Assembly: GCA_022605955.1 (NCBI GenBank)
Contig: JAKCOZ010000002.1
Coordinates: forward strand, 64,708,783 to 64,772,782
Direction: 5' to 3'
Origin: Rallus limicola
Taxonomy: Eukaryota > Chordata > Aves > Gruiformes > Rallidae
Length of the DNA: 64,000 nucleotides
The notes beneath the pieces were generated by a model. The model did no database searches and had not been told where the DNA came from. It saw only the letters and a list, made by a program, of their open reading frames with translations. Numbering within the stretch: the stretch's first letter is position 1; the number at the start of each line of letters is the position of its first letter. A program made the translations under genes and the position numbers. Below, piece after piece: positions 49,701 through 58,700 of this stretch.

Positions 49701-52700
49701 CTAGCTGGAGGCCTGTATATAGTGGAGTCCCTTAGGGGTCAGTACTGGGACCTGTACTATTCAGTATATTCATCGATGACATGGATGAGGGAATAGAGTG
49801 TACAGTCAGCAGGTTTGCTGGCAACACAAAACTAGGATGGGTGCCTGACACACCAGCAGGTTGTGATGCCATTCAGCAAGATGCAGACAGGCTGGAAAAT
49901 TGGGTGGGGAGACATTTGATGATGTTTAACAAGGGCAAGTTCAGGTTCTTGCATCTAGGGAAGAACCACCCCAGGTACAGGTACAGATTGGGGACTGCCC
50001 TGTTGGAGAGCAGCATACGTGAGAGGGACCTGGGGTCCTGGTGGACCGCAGGACGACCATGAGCCAGCAACATGCCCTTGTGGCTAGGAAGGCTAGTGGC
50101 ATCCTGGGGTGTATTAGAAGGGGCATGGTTAGCTACTCTGCCCTGGTGAAACCTCACCTGGAATATTGTGTCCAGTTCTGGGCCCCTCAGTTCAAGGAGG
50201 ACATAGAAGTCCTTGAAAAAGTCCAGTGCAGGGCCACTGAGATGATTAAGGGAGTGGTACACCTTCCTTATGAGGAAAAGCTGAGAGAGCTGGACCTCTT
50301 TAGCTTGGAGAAGACTGAGGGGTGACCTTAGTAATGTTTATAAAGTTGTAAAGGGCAAGAGTCAGGAGGATGGAGCCAGGCTCTTCTTAGTGATGGCCGG
50401 TGATAGGACAAGGGGCAACAGGTGCAAGTTGGAGCATAGGAAGTTCCATGTGAATATAAGGATAAACTTCTTCACAGTGAGGGTGACAGAGCACTGGGAC
50501 AGGCTGCCCAGAGAGGTTGTGGAGTCTCCTTCTCTGGAGACATTCAAACCTCGCCTGGATATGTTCCTGTGTGATTTAGTCTGGGTGATCCTGCTCTGGC
50601 AGGGGGGTTGGACTAGATGATCTTTCAAGGTCCCTTCCAACTCCTAACGGTCTGTGATTCCTTTTGAGCTCTTTTGTCACAGAAGCTGAAGTATTTTTTA
50701 CAAAAGGTATATTTATTTACGCAAATTATTGTGCCATGGTGGGATTGCATAATTTGAGCTGCTTTTTTCAGTGGTGTGCAGCTCCATGTGCACATGGGGA
50801 AGAATTAGGGAAGGAGGGGAAGCAGTTACTCCTTTTGATATGTAGTAGTATTTGTTTTATCTTCAGATTACAATAGCCCCTTTTGAACAGTGTGACAAAC
50901 CTAACCCTCACAGGTAGGGTGATCTATATGGCAACTGATGTAGAGTCTGTCTTTGCTGCATAGCTAAGCTTTCTAAAGAGGGAAAATTGATTATTTGTCC
51001 CTTTTTAAGTATTGCCTTTGGTTTTTCAATTGTTTAAAAAAATGGTAATTTTGGATTTTTGCGACTTCTAATAAGTTAATCAGAGTTGTAGAATGGATAG
51101 ATTAATTTTTTGTACAGTTTTTTTTATTCCATCACTAGTTTCCCCTCATAAACTTAAAAAATATGTTACTGTTTCTACAAAACTGAGTATGGGTGAATAC
51201 GGGTTTAAAATTTCCAAGTACTGTATTCCAGAAATGGTTAGTGCAAGTTTTTTATTACTGTTAAAAGAACATTTGTGCTACTGCCTGTGTTGAGTTGTAT
51301 ACATTTTTATATTAGTAAAGGTAAATCTATACACAGAAACTCCCAGCAAAAAACAAGCCACCCCAAAACCATCTACTCTTTCCAGTGTGAAATTTGAATT
51401 ATCTGTGTTTTAGAAATGCTCTGTGGAACTAATTCGACATGTCTTATTTAGGAAACCCTTATTATGACAGTGTGGGGTCTCTAGGTGTTGGAACTTTGTT
51501 AGGAACTGTGTCAGCATTTCTAATCTACACTAACACTGAAGCCCTCCTGGGAAGATCCATTCAACCTGAACAGCTGCAGCGACTCACTGAGTTACTGGAA
51601 AGTGACCCTGTAGTAAGGTGAGCATCTTTGTACTTCACTTCTAAGAGCAGCAAAACCCAAGAAAATAACACTTGGAAAAACTAGTTTGAGCACTTTAAAT
51701 GAGAGAAATCTGGTGGGATTGATTATTTTTAGGGTAAATTCTTCAGTATTGAGGTTTTAGAATCTTAATTCTAACTTATATTTCTGTGCTAAAGATTTCA
51801 AGAAGTCAGTACTCATACTTCCTGGATGTTCCACAGCTGAAACAAAATTACAAATATGTTACATTAATTGCAGGACCTGACATAGAATTAATGAGAAAGC
51901 CATCACAAACTTCAGACTACTGTCAAATGCGTGAAATGCACTTTAATGATACTGTTGCTCTTACAGTTATTAGCACTTAAATGTTTGAATTCTGTTAATG
52001 TTCAGTGTCTGGAATTCTTCAGCAGTTGGCAGTGAAATGCTGCAGTATTATTATGATGTGATAGATTCTGCTTAGAAGCTTGCAGAGTGAACTCAGTGCT
52101 AATTAATCTTTCTTTGTAAATCTGCAGTTTGTAGTGAAGTGAACTTACAGTTCATTGTAATTCTGAAATCTTGTTCAGATGTTTTTTTAAGGAGCTATTT
52201 TAGCTTACTTTAACCCCATTAGCCTTAATTTAGAAGCAAAACTTTTCTTCCTAATTCAGGAATGTATTTCTGTGTGAATCTGCTGGAATATTCTAGTGCT
52301 TTTTTATTTGTAGTCATTGCTGAGCTCTGGAGGGAAAGAAAGCCCCAAGCTGATTAGTTAACACCAGAATTCTTAAAACTAGGTGCTGTATTACCTCAGT
52401 TGCAAGCAACAGGTCTGGACAACATACTTTTCATTCCAGATGCTAACAAGATTCCTATTTTTGCATAGAATTGCCTTAGAAGCTTTACATGTCAGTAATT
52501 AAACTCTATTATTGTGGTGACCCTGGATTAGTCTGACTGGTCAAACATGTGTCAACAGTGCTGTTAGAGTAAGTGAGTTCATGTGGTTATTTGTACATGG
52601 CTTCTGTAGGTTTTTTTTTTTTTTTTCCTAAAATGCACAGGTAGCTTTTGCTTGTCTCTGCCTGGACTCAGAAAACTTCTCTTATTCCAAGCACCACTTT

Positions 52701-55700
52701 ATAGCCATCTATGGACCAGAATATAACATAGCCTTGAAACAGAGCAGACTTCATCTCCTTCTTGCTGTAGACTTTTTTTAAAAACAAGAAGTAACTTAAA
52801 AAAAAATACATGAAGGAAAAAAAAAGTGAGGACTTGTTAAGAAACTGTATTTCTCTTAGGTTAGAAGCTGAAATGTATTTATGTACTTCACTTGCAACTG
52901 TTTGCAGCCCATTTGTATGCACTTTGTCTTGAGTGATCTCGTAGGTGCAGTATCTGCTTTGATTTCTTTAAGTGCACACTTTGCCTTTGACCACCTTGTT
53001 CTTGTTACAAGCCTAAAAATCTTGAGCTTGGTTAATTAACATCTAATAAGACACCCAGGTTTGATCTCAGCATTCTCTGAGATGTAAACATATGTTGTCC
53101 TTGTTTGTAACTAGGCATGGTTTTGGGAAAACACTTCTCAAGTTTTTCCATTGAAATAAGGAAGTCTTTTAGCACCAAGTATTTCTTCAAAAGGCGACTC
53201 GTACGTTTTCATCAGCATAGCTTTGGGCTTGGAAGTGTTTAAGGATTTTCTAGAGCATTCAGGCTCTCCCATTTTCTTAAATGGAGTTGTGTAGTAGTAT
53301 GTCCTATGCTTACATTTTTTCCTACTGACACAAACTGTAAAAGAAGAGTTCCCAAGTATGAGTCTGTGTCTAAAGCTATGGCTGATACTTGCTGGTTTTA
53401 TTTCAACTTTTCAGGATTTTCACCTATCAAAGTGTATCTGAATTCCCAGTGCAGTTGTTCTTGCAGTCACTGCTTCCCAGAACAGTCCTCCCTTTTTCTT
53501 TCAGGGAGCATTTGCAATCTTTATTTTCAGATGTGTTCCGCCAAATATGAAGGGGATGATCATTTAGTATTCATCAGAAGGTGATTTTTGAACTAAATTA
53601 ACTAAAGGATCCACAGGCTCCCCCAACTCCACTGATAACAGCACCACTTTTCCAGCAGTAGTTTCCCCTCAACATCATGCTCCATTGGTAATTAGAAAAT
53701 ATTTATCAGACAATACTAACTGCTGTACTCCTGAAATAAATAATCTTTTCATGTTGATCTTTTCTTTCTTTTCAGCTAAATCTTGATCTTTATTTTTTTA
53801 CCTTTTTAACAAGGTGTTTGACAAGACCTATATTCCCTAAAACTTTAATGACTGGAATGAATGCTCTGAATACTTAATTTCCTCCCCACGCACCTTTTTC
53901 ACCATTTTTCTTTGGGTTGTCAGGTGAAGTTGTCTTTAAATAAATGGATTGCCTCATTTGCTGTTCTTAATTTTGTACACAGTGATGTTAATCTACTCTT
54001 TTTTTTTGTTTTTTTGTTTGCTTGTTTTTTCAATTCTCATCAGTATTGCAGAATGAAAAATTAATTTGCCTTCACAGTTATTCTTAGTTCTTTTAACTCT
54101 AGAATGCAAGTTATGGAGTCTGATGAATTATAAGCATTCTTCCTTTTAAATATCCACTGTACTTCTCTATTACTAATAAGGAGATGCCTTGTTGTACTAA
54201 TATATTGTTTTGCTTTTTTTAGAGCAAGAAAACAATGACTTTTGCATATTTCTGCCTATTCTGTATCATTAATAGCAATTTTGCCATTTCCATCTTGAAG
54301 CAGGCTTGTTTCTAGGTTATCCTTTGGGTTTGCTCCATGGTGTGTATCATATGCAATAATTTTTTCCCATCAGTTTGCTGGACCTCATAATTTCTTTTAT
54401 AGGGTTATGGCTGTTTTCTTTCCCTTTCGTTTTGCTTGGTAATTTCTAGTTGCCCTTATTTCATTTGTGATCCAGAATGGACTTTCAGAGTCGAGTTGTT
54501 TGCAGCTGGAAAACTGTTTGATTTCATTTTTTGCTATGTAGACATTGCTTTCTTAACTCTACTTCACAACTTTGATGCCTAAATTTTCCTTGTGTTTGTC
54601 CTAACTGTAGTGTAGGAGATTAGGCTTTCAGAACTGCGAAGTAAAATACATGTTGTGGTACAGACTGTCCTGTTTCTGTTGTTGTGGAACATAATCGTGG
54701 ATCCATAAATGTTTAACTGGTTTTAAGGACTGTTTCATCTTTAATTTTTACTTCATTGTAACAGCTATTGGGTAATTATGCTATTGTGCTGGAAAATCTC
54801 ATTCTGGTTTGGAGGAGAAAAAAATTAGTATTACAACTGATGTCTCTAAACCAGTAACTTGACATCCTCTAACAATTTTTTCTTTAATGTGAAACTTGCT
54901 CTTTTCCTTACTTTGCACTGGTGGTGTCTTCTAGGCATCCAGCAGCTTCCATTGGCAAGCTTTGTGGCTTAAGTTTTAGCCTATACGTTTGTAATTTTGA
55001 ATTATTAGTGATTTTTCTCCACTTGACTCACTGTCTTATCTTTCCAGGACAGATTATAAGCAGCAAGGTAGACCTTTTTCTTCACGTTTACAGAATATGC
55101 ATCATTCTGCTGTATTTTATCAGGTTTCTGCTTAATGGGAATCTCAGATATCTCTGGTTACCTTCTTGCTTAGCTCTGATAGGTACTTGATACATCTTCA
55201 ACATTTTTTGAATCTCATAGATTCAAATTCTTTTCAATAACCCTCATTGAACCACATCTGTTATCTTAAATACCCTCTTGTGTGAGGAGGTGGTTTGATG
55301 CCAGTTAGGTTACTGCAGTTAATACTGTTTTGATTTGGTAGCTTCCCACAGAATAACTGTGTAAATTTGATTGGAGCTGAAAATTCTTTATTGCTCCTCA
55401 TAAGCTGATAGTTCTTTTAATCTGCTTAAATGTTTACTGAGATGTATTTTCTGGGTGTCTCTATATATAGTTCATGTTCTCTTTCTTTTTTAATGTGCTT
55501 ACCCTTCCTCCACACTGAGTATTGCAAGAAATATTCCATAAACATTTCCTGTGACTGTTCATCTTAAATTTCTGCCTCCTGTTCTTTGGCTGTTCACTCT
55601 AGCAGGCTACCTCTGAAATGCATGCCTTCTGTTTTCTTCCTCCACTGCAGAGTTAGTTGTGATTTGGAAGCAATCAGATGAGAAAAAGCATTTTTAATTG

Positions 55701-58700
55701 GGAAGAGTAACTTTGTTTAAGACAAAGGGCATGCTATATTTAAAGATGCTGTGAAATCTCACATTTAGTAAAATGAACAAGGGCAAAAAGTTCTGTGCTT
55801 CAAGTGAGCTTTATTGCTGAATCTACATTTTGTGTTAAATTTAAAAATTGTCAAGATTGAATTTTTTTGTTAATAAAACCAAAGTCTGTGGAATGTTTGA
55901 TCTCATACTTGTTTTGCTTTTGAAATGTCAGAAGAAAGAATTTAAAAAACATAAAGCTTCTTTGTGATTTATTTTAGTCTCCACTTTTTTCTGGCCTTGA
56001 TTGGAAAAATGTGGGAACTCACTCTTCAGTAGCAGTTTTACATTCTACTTGGCTTTAAAGATAATCTCAGTTTGTGGTAATCTAATAGAAAGACTCTAAG
56101 CTGTTTTTGTTTTTTTGGTTTGTGGGATTTTTTTTTTAAATTTTATGATTATTCTGCTGTTGAAATGTACCACAATATGTCTGGGTTCTAAGTTGGCTCT
56201 ATATATTATTATCCCTGGAAAATAGTGGGTTGAGTTTTTTGTGTGTGTGTGTGTAATACATACATTCACACATCACAGTTTATCTAATGAACTGGAACAA
56301 AACTATGCTATAGAAAACCAGTAGTTTTCCAAGAACCAAAATATAAATATATTGCAAAATTAGTGTCCTGATATATATTAGGAGCCTTTAAGTAAATATG
56401 CTTTTCATGCATTTACAAACAGCTGTATTGTGATTTGTTGTGACCAGTGATTTAATACATTCAAAAAATGAGTTCCCAATGACATCCATAAACCATGGCT
56501 GATGTAACTTTGAATAGAAAGTTCTCCAAAAGGCCATGCCTCCACAAATTGTAGTTATCTAGGACAGGACACTTGGATAACTGCAATGTGTGCGGTCAGT
56601 AATTGACAGTATTGTTCCTTACCTCAGAATTGAGGGTACTTAGAGGTTGTTAAATAGTGTCATGTATATGCCAAAAACTTTTCTGCAGTAGTAAATAAGT
56701 TGAACTTCAAACTCTGAATAGGGAACTCACTTTCTATTGTGGGATTTATTTTTTTATGCTATTTGTCTGTTTCTAAATCTGCAATGCTTCTTGTAGTCTG
56801 TCTTTTATTGCAGTGAGCCATTCATAGATGTGTTGGTGTAGCAGATATCCATGGAAGAGATATAAACAGTTAAATATAAATCAGGATTTAATGGAAGCAC
56901 ATGATGGCAAAAAGATGCTATGTTAGTAGTGGCCTTTTAAATTTTACAGGATTGTTTTACTGTGATGATATTGTTAACATCAGAATTAAAACTAGCTAGT
57001 TGTTTTTTATGATGTTCTATGATGTTTTCTTTAAAAATTATCTGTTTCAGAGCAATTCATGATGTTAAAGCCACAGACATGGGAATGAGCAAAGTGAGAT
57101 TCAAGGCAGAAGTAGACTTTGATGGACGGGTTGTTACTCGTTCTTACTTGGAAAAACAGGACATTGAGCAGCTGCTACAAGTATGTTTACACAAATAATA
57201 TTGTAACTTCTAGTTTTTGATATTTACTTTCCATTTTCAAGTATGTCTAAACCCAAGATTTTCAGTTAGATGAGATACAGTCTACTTCATTTTGAAGGAT
57301 TGCAGATGCTTTTAGTTTGTGTTAGTGTGTTAAATATCTGTATGTGGAATCCTATTTTGTGCTACTGAAATACAGCCGCTTCTGGGTTGAGAGGGCCTGG
57401 GTAGGAGGAGGGCAAATTTTTTTTTTTAATTCAGTTTTTTGTTAGAAAACATGGATTGTAGGAGACTATAATTCTTCTAATTATATAATTGTTATAATTC
57501 TTCCAAAATAATTTTTTGTTTAACTACAAGATACCTAGTTAAACCTGGAAGCCTGTGATGTGGGAATAAGCATCTGTTTTGGCAGACCCATTTCACTTGG
57601 GTGTTGAATATGCAGTGTTACAGTTTAGAGATCCTGCCCTTCAGGCTAGGCTTGGATATGGATTGCTTACATCATGTGACTTAGCTTTTTGACAGCGTTT
57701 AACACTTAACCATCGTTAAGTAAGTGTCTCTCTCTAATTTTAGTGTTGTTCAGAGTAGTTTTTCTTAATCCCTTTCTTCAATATAGAAATGTGAATCTGC
57801 TTTCAGATGGGTTCTGTGTGGTAAAGCTATGAAGTAAAGAACAATTTAACTAAAATACATGAAGACATAAGTGGGCAAAATGTTTTGCTTGCTTGCCTGT
57901 TTTCATCAGTAACTTGCTTGTGTAGCTGCAAGATTTCTTTCCTTGCTGCCCTTTCAAAATGAAAAGTAGTTGCTAATTTTCTGTCTGTCCATTAAACGTG
58001 GCTTAAATGTAAACTGAGAACCTCTAAATTACTGCAGTTTTAAAAACTGTTAGTCAGTGTCCTGTCTTAAAAAAAAAGTACTGGCTTTTAGTATCAAAAT
58101 AAGAATGTATATTTGTTATATAGAGAGAGCAATAAGTGATCTGTTCTTGTATTGGATTTTTAATTGTTATATTTTTGAGAGGAAGAGTGCTATCAGCTTT
58201 GTACCACTGAGGCGCTGCAGGCTTGCTTGGTTTTATATGGCCAAGACTCAGCTGCTTTGCTGTTGCAGCTGTTTAGTATGCTGCTTCTCTTTAAGGGTTT
58301 ATTACCTTTTGTTCTTTACCCACTATTCCCTTCGATGATTGCATACAACTTTGCTGGTTTTTCTAACTGACATTGTTGAGAAAGTTCTCCTGGTTGGTTG
58401 TAGGTTGGCAGCTGTTTCTTACACAGGTCATTGTAGTTTCACATAGTAACCTCATGTCAGCTGTGAAACCGTTGTTGAAAGATAGCTGCTTTCAGCAGGA
58501 CTCAGCCCCCTGAAGTCACAGGCAGGCATAGAACTTGCCTTTTGATAGTTTATTTTTAGAAAAAGTAGCTCATTCAACTAGCTTTGCCATCAACATTTCT
58601 GTTTCTAAAGCTGTGAAGTTCTTGTTGACATGCTGTCATTCAGGTTAATCTTGCTTCTTGTCAGACTTGCTGTGATTGTAGCCACAGGTTATTGTGGTTA

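Noticed and set aside
50362..50640. 92-codon minus-strand frame
   Set aside because: Antisense of the CR1 3' region; not a gene.
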